DNA of 64,000 bases from Corynebacterium guangdongense (GCF_030408915.1 NZ_CP047654.1:248001-312000), one strand, 5' to 3'; positions 1 to 8,807 are shown, counted from the stretch's first letter. Translations and numbers: made by a program. The notes: generated by a model from the sequence alone, not told the origin.

Positions 1-11
1 CCGTCGTCCAT
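1..11 (-). CDS. Possible first codons of a divergent gene (truncated by window edge)
   Basis: On the minus strand an ATG at 11..9 opens a frame that leaves the window after three codons. AGGA and GAGGAG motifs lie within about 20 bases upstream of it, so it could be the start of a gene divergent from the SulP gene. No family can be assigned from three codons. Confidence 0.25.
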
Positions 12-41
12 TGCCTGTCCTGATCTCCTCGGGTCTCCGAC

Positions 42-69
42 GGCGCCGCGTTGACGGCTCGGCGGCGCC
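42..69. other. Inverted repeat between divergent genes
   Basis: GGCGCCGC at 42-49 is followed by its exact reverse complement GCGGCGCC at 62-69, with a 12-base loop. It lies in the 157-base gap between the possible minus-strand start at 11 and the SulP start at 169. It could form an RNA hairpin in a leader or serve as a protein site; there is no T-tract on the plus strand, so a terminator is less likely. Confidence 0.4.
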
Positions 70-168
70 TCATTAAAGTGATGACCATACCAACCCTCAA
101 GTAACTTCAGGGTTGTTCTTTCTTCCGGGCTTTCGCCCCCACCCGCACTCCTTCGAGAACGGATATCC

Positions 169-1719
169 ATGTCTGAAACTAGCACGGCCGCTCCGCGTCC
201 CGTCCCAGCGCCGGAGGTGGCCACCGCCCCGCTCGGCGTCCTCGCCTCCTTCCGCTACGCCTTCTCCTCGCCCGCCCGCTTCCGCGTCGAGGTGCTCGGC
301 GGCCTGACCGTCGGCGTCGCCCTGATTCCGGAGGCGCTGGCTTTCTCCGCCCTCGCCGGCGTCTCCCCGGCGGTCGGCCTCTACTCCTCGGTGATCATGG
401 CCATCGTGATCGCCTTCACCGGCGGCCGCCCGGCGATGATCACCGCGGCCACCGGCGCCGTCACCCTGGTCATCGCCCCGGTCGTGCGCGAATACGGCTT
501 CGACTACTTCATCGCCACGGTGCTGCTGGGCGGGCTGCTGCAGATCATTCTCGCGGCCCTCGGCGTCGCCAAGCTGCAGCGCTTCATTCCGCGCTCGGTG
601 ATGCTCGGCTTCGTCAACGCGCTGGGTGTCATGCTCATCGTCGCCCAGTTCGAGCACCTCGTCGACGTGCCGTGGGAAGTCTACCCGCTGGCCGCGCTCG
701 GCCTGCTCATCATGATCTTCTGGCCGAGGATCAACGACAGCATCCCGGCGCCGCTGGCCACGGTCGTCGCGCTGGCCGCGGTGGCCTTTGTCCTCCGGAT
801 TGACGTCCCGACCGTCTCAGACATGGGCGAGCTGCCGACCAGCCTGCCGTCGCTGTTCATCCCGGACGTGCCGCTGAACCTGGAGACCCTGCGGATCATC
901 GCCCCGTACGCGCTGGGCATGGCCATCGTCGGCCTGATGGAGTCGCTGATGACCGCCAAGCTGGTCGACGACATCACCGACACCCACTCCGACAAGACCC
1001 GCGAATCCTGGGGCCAGGGCGTCGCCAACCTCGCCTCTGGCCTCGTCGGCGGCATGGGCGGCTGCGCCATGATCGGCCAGACCATGATCAACGTCCGCGG
1101 CGCCGGCGCCCGCACCCGCCTGTCGACCCTGCTGGCCGGCGTGTTCCTCCTGCTTCTGCTCCTGCTGATGGGCGACGTCGTGGGCACGATCCCGATGGCC
1201 GCGCTGGCGGCGATCATGGTCATGGTCGGCTGGACCACCCTCGACCAGCACTCCCTGCGCCCACGCACCCTCAAGCTGATGCCGCGCAGCGAGACGCTGG
1301 TCATGCTCGTGACGATCGTGGCGACGCTGGGCACCGGCAACCTGGCCGTCGGTGTGGTCCTCGGCGTGATCGCCGCGATGATCATGTTCTCCCGCCGCGT
1401 CGCCCACCTGGTCCGCATCGAGAAGGTCAACGAGCTCGACGTCGACCACGACGGCGTCATGGACGTGCGCACCTACCGCATCCATGGCCAGCTGTTCTTC
1501 GCCTCCTCGAACGATCTGGTCTACCAGTTCGACTACAACGACGAGGCCGACCACATCATCATCGACATGTCCTACGCCGAGGTCTGGGACGCCTCGACCG
1601 TGTCCACGCTTGATTCGATCGTCCACAAGTTCCAGGACAAGGGCAAGACCTGCGAGATCATCGGCCTCGACGGGCCGAGCGAGCAGCGGCTGCGACGACT
1701 TTCCGGTCAACTCGACTAA
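169..1719 (+). CDS. SulP family anion permease with C-terminal STAS domain
   Basis: This 516-residue protein has the SulP/SLC26 layout: a hydrophobic core of roughly ten to twelve membrane segments (about residues 25-410) with the family's GLYSS, TGAV and MESLMTAK-type stretches, followed by a soluble STAS domain from about residue 430 (HGQLFFASS, then IIIDMSYAEVWDAS). SulP proteins import sulfate, bicarbonate or dicarboxylates across the cytoplasmic membrane; the substrate cannot be read from sequence. Length is typical. The start at 169 follows a weak CGGA motif. It stands alone, 33 bases ahead of a gene that has its own -10 box. Confidence 0.9.
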   Translation: MSETSTAAPRPVPAPEVATAPLGVLASFRYAFSSPARFRVEVLGGLTVGVALIPEALAFSALAGVSPAVGLYSSVIMAIVIAFTGGRPAMITAATGAVTLVIAPVVREYGFDYFIATVLLGGLLQIILAALGVAKLQRFIPRSVMLGFVNALGVMLIVAQFEHLVDVPWEVYPLAALGLLIMIFWPRINDSIPAPLATVVALAAVAFVLRIDVPTVSDMGELPTSLPSLFIPDVPLNLETLRIIAPYALGMAIVGLMESLMTAKLVDDITDTHSDKTRESWGQGVANLASGLVGGMGGCAMIGQTMINVRGAGARTRLSTLLAGVFLLLLLLLMGDVVGTIPMAALAAIMVMVGWTTLDQHSLRPRTLKLMPRSETLVMLVTIVATLGTGNLAVGVVLGVIAAMIMFSRRVAHLVRIEKVNELDVDHDGVMDVRTYRIHGQLFFASSNDLVYQFDYNDEADHIIIDMSYAEVWDASTVSTLDSIVHKFQDKGKTCEIIGLDGPSEQRLRRLSGQLD

Positions 1720-1738
1720 CCGGGCGGGGTTCCCGACC

Positions 1739-1744
1739 TAGACT
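1739..1744 (+). promoter_or_regulatory. -10 box TAGACT for a leaderless transcript
   Basis: TAGACT ends eight bases before the ATG at 1753 and no Shine-Dalgarno sequence lies in between. This is the arrangement of corynebacterial leaderless transcripts, and it suggests the membrane-protein gene is transcribed separately from the SulP gene. Confidence 0.5.
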
Positions 1745-1752
1745 GGGCGGGT

Positions 1753-3396
1753 ATGACGCAGAGTCGGCAATCAGCGCGCCCCCACCTGGTGGCGGTCCTC
1801 CTCGTGCTGCTGGCCGGCACCGTGCTGCGCACCGCCGTGGCGGCCCGCGGATGGTTCTACTGGGACGACCTGACCCTGCTGGCCAGGGCGCGTGAGTTCA
1901 GCTGGCCCGCCCCGGACCTGCTGCTCGCGCCCCACGACGGCCACCTCATGCCCGGCGCCTGGCTGATCTACTGGCTGCTCGGGGCCGCGACCGAGGGATA
2001 TTCCTGGGCGGCGGCCGTGGCCACGCTCGGGCTGCTCAACCTGCTGGCGCTCGCCGCGGTGGGCTACGCGGCGTGGGTCGTGGCCAGACGCCACGCGTGG
2101 TGGGTGACGCTGCTGTACGCGGTGACCCCGCTCGCCCTGCCCGTGGCGACCTGGCTGGCGGCGGCGGTCAATTCACTGCCGCTGCACGCCGGAACCGCGG
2201 TCATCCTGGCGCACGGCTGGCTGGCGATGACGCGCCGGGAGAAACGCGACCCACTTATCGTCGCCGCAACCGTCCTGCTCACCGGCCTGTTCAGCGAGCG
2301 TGTCCTGCTTCTCGCGCCGGCCGCGGTGCTGCTGGTCCTGGCCTGGGCGTGGGCGCGCCGGATCGAGCTGCGGGCGGCCGGGCGCCTGGTGCTGGCGGTG
2401 GCGGTGCCCTGGGCGATCTGGTTGGCGGCCTACCTCGGTCTCGTCGGTGACCCCCGGGTGAGCCGCCAGGCCGGGGACGTCGGGGACTTCCTCGTCCACG
2501 GCTACGGACTGGCGCTCCTGCCGACGCTCGTCGGCGGTCCCCTCCAGTGGGACCGCTGGCACCCCGGCCCGCCCTTCGCGCAACCGCCGGCCACGGTGGT
2601 CATCGCCGGGGTGCTGGCGGCCGTCGTGCTGGTCGTGGTGGTCGCCGTACGCAATTGGCGGGGCCTGGCGAGCCTGGCCATCGTCTTCGCATACCCTCTG
2701 CTTCCCCTGCTCGCGATCGCCTTCGCGCGGAACTCGGCGGACACCGCGGCCGAGATCACCCAGACCCTGCGCCATGTCGCCGAGGTGGCGGTCCTGCTCA
2801 CGCTGACCCTCGGCGTGCTCGCCACCCACCTGTCGGCGCTGCGGCGCTGGCTGATCGGAATCTACGTCGTCCTCAGCCTCATCAGCACGGTCACCTACGC
2901 GCAGGTCTGGCGGGAGCAGCCGGCCCGCGACTACTTCACCACCCTGGCCGCCGAGGTCGAGGCACCGCTCCTGGACCAGGCCACCCCGCTCGAGGTGCTC
3001 CTTCCCGTGGTCCATCCCTACAACATGCTCAGCAGGCTGACCGACTACACGGCCTCCTCGACGAGCAGTCCGGCGCTTGTCGACGCCGACGGTCACCCCC
3101 GGCCCGCCGTGCTCATGCCCATCAGGACGGTGGGCGAGACCTGTCTGGAGGGGCCGACGCGGGTGCCCCTCGACGGCCCTCTCCTCGAGAGGGATTGGGT
3201 GCTGCGACTGAACTACCTGGCGGCCGCCGACGGGGAGGCGAGCGTCGCCATCGGCGACGGGCGACCCCTGCGGGTCCCGGTCACGGAGGGGCTGCACCAG
3301 GTGCATGTGCAGCTCATCGGGGGCGGGGACAGCCTCGTCATCGAGGGCGTGGACTGCATCGGCCTGAGCGAGATCGGCCTGCTGATGCCGGAGTGA
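1753..3396 (+). CDS. Polytopic membrane protein, GT-C glycosyltransferase-like
   Basis: The 547-residue protein has around ten or more hydrophobic segments in its first 380 residues and a soluble C-terminal region of about 150 residues. The first outer loop after the N-terminal helix contains an FYWDDLTL motif (about residue 36) followed by PHDGH; acidic residues in this position are typical of GT-C enzymes, which use polyprenyl-linked sugars. I therefore infer an envelope glycosyltransferase or a related protein. No specific family or substrate can be named. It ends 21 bases before the convergent acyl-CoA synthetase gene. Confidence 0.65.
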   Translation: MTQSRQSARPHLVAVLLVLLAGTVLRTAVAARGWFYWDDLTLLARAREFSWPAPDLLLAPHDGHLMPGAWLIYWLLGAATEGYSWAAAVATLGLLNLLALAAVGYAAWVVARRHAWWVTLLYAVTPLALPVATWLAAAVNSLPLHAGTAVILAHGWLAMTRREKRDPLIVAATVLLTGLFSERVLLLAPAAVLLVLAWAWARRIELRAAGRLVLAVAVPWAIWLAAYLGLVGDPRVSRQAGDVGDFLVHGYGLALLPTLVGGPLQWDRWHPGPPFAQPPATVVIAGVLAAVVLVVVVAVRNWRGLASLAIVFAYPLLPLLAIAFARNSADTAAEITQTLRHVAEVAVLLTLTLGVLATHLSALRRWLIGIYVVLSLISTVTYAQVWREQPARDYFTTLAAEVEAPLLDQATPLEVLLPVVHPYNMLSRLTDYTASSTSSPALVDADGHPRPAVLMPIRTVGETCLEGPTRVPLDGPLLERDWVLRLNYLAAADGEASVAIGDGRPLRVPVTEGLHQVHVQLIGGGDSLVIEGVDCIGLSEIGLLMPE

Positions 3397-3417
3397 CCGG
3401 CGTCGGCAAGCGTGCCC

Positions 3418-5058
3418 TCAGCCGGTGGGCAGGAAGCGCGCCATGACCTTGCCGGTCGCGTTGCGCGGCAGCTCCTCGACGAAGCGGACGTCGCGCGGCA
3501 CGGAGTGGTCGGCGAGGTTGTCGCGCACCCACTGGCGCACGGACTCCGCGCTCAGGGACTCGCCCGCCGGGGAATCCTCGCGCACGATCCACACCGCGAT
3601 GCGCTTGAAGGTGACCTCGTCGTCGACGCCCGTGGCCGCCAGGTCGGACACGCCCGGCATCGCCTCGAGAACCTCCTCGACCGACTTGGGGTAGACGTTC
3701 TCGCCGCCGACGATGATCATGTCATCGGCGCGGCCGAGAACATGCAGGTAGGAGTCCTCGTCGAGGTACCCGAGGTCACCGATCGCGATGAGGTCCCGGG
3801 CGCGCTCGATCGGGATGTCCGGGTTGGTGTAGCCGGTCAGGGAGGTGGAGTTGTGGAGGTAGATGCGGCCGACCTGGCCGCGGGGGACCTCCCGGCCCTG
3901 CTCGTCGAGGATCTTGAGGCGGGTGCCGGAAGCCACGCGGCCGGAGATGGTCGGATCGGCCGCGATCTCCGCCGCGGAGGCGCCGGCGGCCAGCGTCAGC
4001 TCGGTGGAGCCGTAGATGTTGCACAGGATCGGGCCGAAGCGCTCGATGGTGTGCTTGACGATCTCCGGGGTCAGCGCGTGGCCGGAGGAGGCCAGCAGCT
4101 CCAGGCTCGAGGTGTCGTACTCCTCGTGGCCCGGCACCTGCATCATCTGCTTGTAGAAGATCGGGGAGGACACCAGTGCGGTGGCCTGGTACTTCTCGAT
4201 CTGGCGCAGGCAGTTCTCCGCGTCGAACACGCGCTGCGTGATGATCGTGTGGCGGGCGGCGATGCAGATGTTGGTCATCGACCAGCCCCAGGTGTGGAAC
4301 ATCGAAGCCGTCATCTGGGTGCGCATGTCCGCGTGAATCGGCACGTTCTCCAGCACACCGGCGACGACGAAGGGCAGCTTCGGCTCCGGGCGCACGACGC
4401 CCTTCGGGATGCCCGTGGTGCCCGAGGACATCAGGACGATGTCACCGTGCTTCGGGAAGACCGGCAGTTTCTGGTCGGTGACGGCCTTCGGGTTGCGCAC
4501 GATCCGCTCGGTGGTCAGATCCTCGTGGTCGCCGCGCGAGTCATGCGCCACCACGACGGTCAGTCCCGGGTAGTCGCGCGGGACACGGTCGAGGAACTCG
4601 TCGTCGACGAAGAGCACGTTCATGTCGTTCTCCGCGAGGGAACCGGCCAGCTGCTCGGGGGAGGAGCCCACGTTGAGCAGATACATCGTGGCGCCCACGT
4701 AGCCTTTGGCCGCCATCGGCAGCAGGATGCCGCGGCCGTTGCGGGCCATGATCCCCATGTGGATCTCCTCAAGTCCGAGGGACTGCAGCCAGCGGGCGAT
4801 GGTGCGGGCCTGGTCGCGGAATTGGCGGTAGGTCAGGGTGCCGTCGTCGTCGATGAGCGCGATGCGATCCGGGCAGGTGGCGTAGGCCTGCTCCAGCTCG
4901 CGGGCCAGGGTGAAGTGGTAGCGAGCCAGGATCGGGAGGGTGGCCAGCCCGGATTTCACGCCGGCGGTCGGGTCGACGATGCCCGATTTGAGCACGGCGG
5001 GCAGAAACTTGGCCATGGCCTTCGCGTTGAAGGCGACGTCAGCGAGTGCAGGGGGCAT
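3418..5058 (-). CDS. Acyl-CoA synthetase / long-chain fatty acid CoA ligase family
   Basis: This 546-residue AMP-forming ligase carries the P-loop MSSGTTGIPKG, the NIYGSTE motif, the GDLGYLDEDSYLHVLGRADD hinge region and the C-terminal NATGK lysine used for adenylation. Such enzymes activate fatty or other carboxylic acids to acyl-CoA via acyl-AMP. I chose the ATG at 5058, which has AGGAG nine bases upstream; the frame stays open 84 codons further upstream, but that part has no family similarity. It is transcribed alone, divergently from the SGNH esterase gene. Confidence 0.9.
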   Translation of the reverse strand: MPPALADVAFNAKAMAKFLPAVLKSGIVDPTAGVKSGLATLPILARYHFTLARELEQAYATCPDRIALIDDDGTLTYRQFRDQARTIARWLQSLGLEEIHMGIMARNGRGILLPMAAKGYVGATMYLLNVGSSPEQLAGSLAENDMNVLFVDDEFLDRVPRDYPGLTVVVAHDSRGDHEDLTTERIVRNPKAVTDQKLPVFPKHGDIVLMSSGTTGIPKGVVRPEPKLPFVVAGVLENVPIHADMRTQMTASMFHTWGWSMTNICIAARHTIITQRVFDAENCLRQIEKYQATALVSSPIFYKQMMQVPGHEEYDTSSLELLASSGHALTPEIVKHTIERFGPILCNIYGSTELTLAAGASAAEIAADPTISGRVASGTRLKILDEQGREVPRGQVGRIYLHNSTSLTGYTNPDIPIERARDLIAIGDLGYLDEDSYLHVLGRADDMIIVGGENVYPKSVEEVLEAMPGVSDLAATGVDDEVTFKRIAVWIVREDSPAGESLSAESVRQWVRDNLADHSVPRDVRFVEELPRNATGKVMARFLPTG

Positions 5059-5287
5059 GGTCGGTTGTTCTCCTGATCGGGGCTGCGCCGGCGGGTGCAG
5101 GGGCTGGTGCGCAGGCCGAGGGGCTCGAGTCCGGTAATTGGCTTCTGGCAGTGTCTCATATTGTCCCCAAAAACAACTCGCCGGGTGGGGATTTCGACCC
5201 CTGGGGTTGAAGTGACTGCAGTTGCCCACGTGGCCTGTGTGCCCTCCGGGCATTATGATGTTCCCCTGAACGTCCTGCCCGGTTCCA

Positions 5288-5308
5288 TGTGAAACCGATG
5301 TGTGAAAC
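5288..5308 (+). promoter_or_regulatory. Direct repeat TGTGAAAC x2 upstream of SGNH esterase
   Basis: TGTGAAAC occurs at 5288-5295 and again at 5301-5308, 13 bases apart start to start, in the intergenic region upstream of the secreted esterase. Two identical 8-mers just over one helical turn apart look like a regulator-binding pair. The regulator is unknown. Confidence 0.3.
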
Positions 5309-5419
5309 ACTGACCGTTACCGTTCCGATACATTGCCCGGGGCCAGCGTGCCTCGTGACCCGCAGAATGCTTCAGCACTGTCGCCCGCCCGCGGTCGACC
5401 TGAGGAGAAACGAGAGACC

Positions 5420-6277
5420 ATGACCGCAACCGCACTGCCGCTGCGCCTCGGCGCCGCGCTCGCCGCGTTGATCACCGCCGCCCTGCTCATCGTGGCCCCG
5501 GCCCCCGCCCAGGCCCAGGCCCGCAACCTGGCGATCTTCGGCGACTCCGTCGTCGCCAACCCCGCCGTCCCCGAGTACCTGGCGGAGGGCCTGTTCGCCA
5601 ACCTCTCCTCCGGCAACTCCTCCCGGTTGTTCTCCGGCGACCCCTCCACCGGCTGCTCCCAGGGCAACAACTGGGGCCGTGAGGCCGCCGGCAACCTCGG
5701 GCTCGAACCGTGGGACTACTCCTGCAACGGCACCGTCTCCATGTCCCAGGGCCCGCAGGTCGCCGCGCAGGTCGACCGCGCCATCCGGGAAGGCGGCCTG
5801 AGCCCCGCCACCCAGCGCGTCGTCATCACCCACGGCTTCAACGACACCTACAACAACCGCCACCTGGGCCGGCAGCAGTTCATCGACGCCTTCGTCGCCA
5901 CCAACGCCCCCCAGATCAACCGCATCAGGGCCGCCGCCCCCAACGCCCGCATCCAGATCGTCGGCTACCCGTCGATGACCGCGGGCGACAACATCTGCCT
6001 CTTCCACATCGGCCCGAACATCCACGAGACGACCCCGTTCCCGGACCTCAACTACTGGCAGTGGCTGACCCAGGACTCCCAGATCGCCCTCGCCCGCGCC
6101 ACCGGCGTCGAGTTCCTCGACACCAAGGCCGCCACCGCCGACAACCACATGTGCGCGCCCGACCACAAGCGCATGTGGGCCGGTCTGGTCGACTTCTACG
6201 CCGGCCCGGGCAACATGCCGTTCCACGTCAATGAGCGTGGACACCGCCACGTGGGCCAGGTCATCGCCCGCTCCTAG
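5420..6277 (+). CDS. Secreted SGNH/GDSL hydrolase (esterase)
   Basis: The 285-residue product begins with a Sec signal peptide (hydrophobic run ending ..APAQAQA near residue 34). The SGNH block I motif is IFGDSVV with the nucleophile Ser near residue 43, a GFND motif near residue 140 supplies the block III Asn, and the C-terminal FHVNERGH carries the catalytic His. It is predicted to hydrolyse ester bonds outside the cytoplasmic membrane; the substrate is unknown. The start at 5420 has GAGGAG upstream and places the signal peptide at the N-terminus; the frame extends 29 codons upstream without signal-like sequence. A decayed relative lies at 8606-8804. Confidence 0.88.
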   Translation: MTATALPLRLGAALAALITAALLIVAPAPAQAQARNLAIFGDSVVANPAVPEYLAEGLFANLSSGNSSRLFSGDPSTGCSQGNNWGREAAGNLGLEPWDYSCNGTVSMSQGPQVAAQVDRAIREGGLSPATQRVVITHGFNDTYNNRHLGRQQFIDAFVATNAPQINRIRAAAPNARIQIVGYPSMTAGDNICLFHIGPNIHETTPFPDLNYWQWLTQDSQIALARATGVEFLDTKAATADNHMCAPDHKRMWAGLVDFYAGPGNMPFHVNERGHRHVGQVIARS

Positions 6278-6298
6278 AGGTTTCTCCGTGTCATTCTT

Positions 6299-6324
6299 CC
6301 GCCCCGGCCGACTGGTCGGGGCGG
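6299..6324 (+). terminator. Hairpin after SGNH esterase
   Basis: CCGCCCCG (6299-6306) pairs perfectly with CGGGGCGG (6317-6324) across a 10-base loop, 22 bases after the esterase stop codon. No long T-run follows. Confidence 0.6.
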
Positions 6325-6335
6325 AACTGCTTTCG

Positions 6336-6401
6336 GTTGCCGGGGCCCGGTTGTCGGGGCCCGGTTGTCGGGGCCCGGTTGTCGGGGCCCGGTTGTCGGG
6401 G
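6336..6401. repeat. 14-bp tandem repeat, four copies plus a partial fifth
   Basis: The unit GTTGTCGGGGCCCG is repeated head to tail at 6336-6349 (one mismatch), 6350-6363, 6364-6377 and 6378-6391, with a 10-base partial copy at 6392-6401. It lies in the 251-base gap between the SGNH esterase and GH3 genes. The unit length is not a multiple of three, there are no spacers and no nearby cas genes, so neither coding repeats nor CRISPR. The near-identity of the copies suggests recent slippage expansion. Confidence 0.9.
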
Positions 6402-6528
6402 TGCAACTCTTGGAAACTCCTTCGATGGTCATTCTTTTGATTGCTAAAGTGATGGCTATTGAGAATCGGCGCCCGCAGTGCACCGCATCACAGAATCTGA
6501 CGTTGAACCGCCGAACATGAGGAGAACC

Positions 6529-8544
6529 ATGACCGAGCAGAAAAACCTGGCGGCCCGCGCCAAGAAGATCATCGAGGTCGACGGACTCGAGTTCAAGGAC
6601 CTGGACGGCGACGGTCGGCTCACCCCCTACGAGGACTGGCGGCTGTCCTCCCGGGAGCGCGCCGAGGACCTCGTCACCCGGATGAGCGACGAGGAAAAGG
6701 CCGGGCTCATGATCATCGGCTCCCACTACCCGGGGTACTCGGAGTTTCTCCCGAACCCGAAGCCGGGCCAGGTCATCAACGACGAGGACGTCTGGCGCTC
6801 TCACAATCCCATCACCTCCCAGGAGTACCCGGACCCGATCCTGGTCACCTCCGCCACCGACGCCGCCATCAACGAGCGTCACCAGCGGTTCTTCATCTCC
6901 CGTGACAACCAGTCCCCGAGGGACCTGGCGACCTGGACCAACGCCGTCCAGGAGATCGCCGAGGCATCCCGCCTGGGCATTCCGGTCTCCTTCGCCTCCA
7001 ACCCCCGCAACCATTTTGCCCTGGTTCCGACCTTCGGCGTCTCCGAGTCCTCGGGCGTCTTCTCCGAATGGCCGGGCGAGCTGGGCCTGGCCGCGCTGAA
7101 GGACCCGGAGCTGATCCACGAGTTCGGCCGGGAGATCGCCAGGGAGTGGCGCGCCGGCGGCGTCCACAAGCTCTACGGCTACATGGCCGACGTCGCTTCC
7201 GAGCCCCGCTGGTCCCGCTTCAACGGCACCTTCGGCGAGGACCCGGAACTGGTCTCGAAGTACATCTCCGCCACGGTCCGGGGAATGCAGGGGGAGCGGC
7301 TGAACGAAGCGTCGGTGGCCTGCACCGTCAAGCACTACCCGGGCGGCGGCGTCCGACTCGACGGCCACGACCCGCACTTCGAGTGGGGCCAGACCAACGA
7401 GTACCCGACCGAAAACGCCCTCTTCCAGTACCACATGCCGCCCTTCCAGGCCGCGGTGGACGCCGGCGTCTCCTCGATCATGCCGTACTACGCCAAGCCG
7501 GTGAACACCTCCGCCAAGCAGCTGCCGGAGCAGCACTGGGCGGGAGAGGACGCCCAGTTCGAGGAGGTGGCCTTCGCCTACGACAAGGTCATCATCGACG
7601 ACATTCTCCGTGCGGAAATGGGGCACACGGGCTACGTCAACTCCGACTCCGGCATCATCGACGCCATGCCGTGGGGCGTGGAGGGCATGAGCAAGCCGGA
7701 GCGCTTCGCCTATGCCGTCAAGGCCGGCACGGACATCTTCTCCGACATGGCCGACCCGAGCGAGCTGCGCGCCGCCATCGAGCAGGGCCTGCTCGGCGAC
7801 GAGGAGGTCAACCGCGCCTGCGTCCGCCTACTGACCGAACTCTTCGACCAGGGCCTGTTCGACAACCCCTACGTCGACGAGGCGGCCGCGGAGGAGATCA
7901 TCGGCAACGAGAAGGTCGTCGCGATGGGCCAGAAGGCGCAGCGCAACTCCGTCACCCTGCTGCGCTCCTCCGAGCAGCTGCTGCCGTTGGACATCAACAC
8001 GGGTAAGAAGATCTACGCGTGGGCCACCGGCCGCACCAAGATCGACCGGGTCAACGAGAAGTTCCTGGCCTCGTTGACGCAGACCCTGCCCAACGCCACC
8101 TTCGTCGACTCCCCGGAAGAGGCCGACCTGGCCATCGTCTGGGCCCGGCCGGAGATCGCGCTGTTCGAGGACGACAGGCCCGGCGTGTCCCTGTCGGTTG
8201 ACCCGCGCGACAACGGCGTCGACGTCGACCGCGTCGTCGAGATCGAGAAGACCGTCCCGACCCTGCTGGTCGTCAACGTCACCAACCCGTGGCTGCTCGT
8301 CGAGATCGAGCCGAACGCCGAAGCCCTGGCCGTGACCTTCGAGATCGCGCCGGAGAACCTCATCAAGTCCCTTGCCGGCGTCGACGGCGGTCCGCAGGGC
8401 ACCCTGCCGCTGACCTTTCCGAAGAGCGCCGCCTCCTTCGAGGGCTCCGGCCGCGACGTCCCTGGCAAGTTCCTCGGCGAGGACTACGCCTACGTCGACC
8501 GCGACGGAAACGTCTACGCCTACGACTACGGCCTGAAGTACTAG
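6529..8544 (+). CDS. Glycoside hydrolase family 3 protein (beta-glucosidase-like)
   Basis: The 671-residue protein has the two-domain GH3 layout. An N-terminal DLDGDGRLTPYEDW segment resembles the leader found in a subgroup of GH3 enzymes; the TIM-barrel has KHYPGGG (near residue 267) and a VNSDSG motif with the probable nucleophile Asp near residue 373; a Rossmann-like C-terminal domain follows. GH3 enzymes remove terminal beta-linked glucose, xylose or N-acetylglucosamine. There is no signal peptide, so it should act in the cytoplasm on an imported glycoside. I chose the ATG at 6529, preceded by GAGGAG; an in-frame ATG at 6517 is possible. Confidence 0.85.
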   Translation: MTEQKNLAARAKKIIEVDGLEFKDLDGDGRLTPYEDWRLSSRERAEDLVTRMSDEEKAGLMIIGSHYPGYSEFLPNPKPGQVINDEDVWRSHNPITSQEYPDPILVTSATDAAINERHQRFFISRDNQSPRDLATWTNAVQEIAEASRLGIPVSFASNPRNHFALVPTFGVSESSGVFSEWPGELGLAALKDPELIHEFGREIAREWRAGGVHKLYGYMADVASEPRWSRFNGTFGEDPELVSKYISATVRGMQGERLNEASVACTVKHYPGGGVRLDGHDPHFEWGQTNEYPTENALFQYHMPPFQAAVDAGVSSIMPYYAKPVNTSAKQLPEQHWAGEDAQFEEVAFAYDKVIIDDILRAEMGHTGYVNSDSGIIDAMPWGVEGMSKPERFAYAVKAGTDIFSDMADPSELRAAIEQGLLGDEEVNRACVRLLTELFDQGLFDNPYVDEAAAEEIIGNEKVVAMGQKAQRNSVTLLRSSEQLLPLDINTGKKIYAWATGRTKIDRVNEKFLASLTQTLPNATFVDSPEEADLAIVWARPEIALFEDDRPGVSLSVDPRDNGVDVDRVVEIEKTVPTLLVVNVTNPWLLVEIEPNAEALAVTFEIAPENLIKSLAGVDGGPQGTLPLTFPKSAASFEGSGRDVPGKFLGEDYAYVDRDGNVYAYDYGLKY

Positions 8545-8550
8545 GCGCAC

Positions 8551-8574
8551 GGTGCCCCAAATCTTCGGGGCACC
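8551..8574 (+). terminator. Hairpin after GH3 gene
   Basis: GGTGCCCC (8551-8558) and GGGGCACC (8567-8574) form a perfect 8-bp stem with an 8-base loop, seven bases after the GH3 stop codon. Confidence 0.7.
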
Positions 8575-8605
8575 TGGTGGGGGGCCCGCGCGACGCTCGT
8601 TGGCC

Positions 8606-8804
8606 CGCTCCTCCCGTCCCCGTGCAGGCGCGCATGAGGACGCCCCGCGCGTCCTCATGACCGCCGGGTTCAACGACTCCTGCGCCACCGGCGCCGCCGC
8701 CCGAGAACGCCCGAATCCGGGTTGATGGCCTACTGCGGAACCTGTCGTTCCATCCCGGCGACGCCGGACATGAGTATGTCGGCAGGGTCATCGCCGCCTG
8801 CTGA
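8606..8804 (+). pseudogene. Decayed SGNH hydrolase remnant
   Basis: Two stretches in different frames match the intact SGNH esterase at 5420-6277. The frame through 8657 reads RVLMTAGFND, matching RVVITHGFND there, and soon reaches a stop at 8723. The frame through 8748 reads FHPGDAGHEYVGRVIAAC and then TGA at 8802-8804, matching FHVNERGHRHVGQVIARS at the end of the intact protein. The roughly 125 residues that should separate these blocks are missing, as are the N-terminus and the nucleophile. It is a deleted and frameshifted copy, not a working gene. Confidence 0.75.
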
Positions 8805-8807
8805 AAA

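Noticed and set aside
3412..5076. Long plus-strand frame opposite the acyl-CoA synthetase
   Set aside because: The minus strand carries all adenylation motifs; the plus frame has no recognisable domain.
6336..6401. Tandem repeat considered as a CRISPR array
   Set aside because: The repeats are contiguous with no spacers, the unit is only 14 bp and there are no cas genes.
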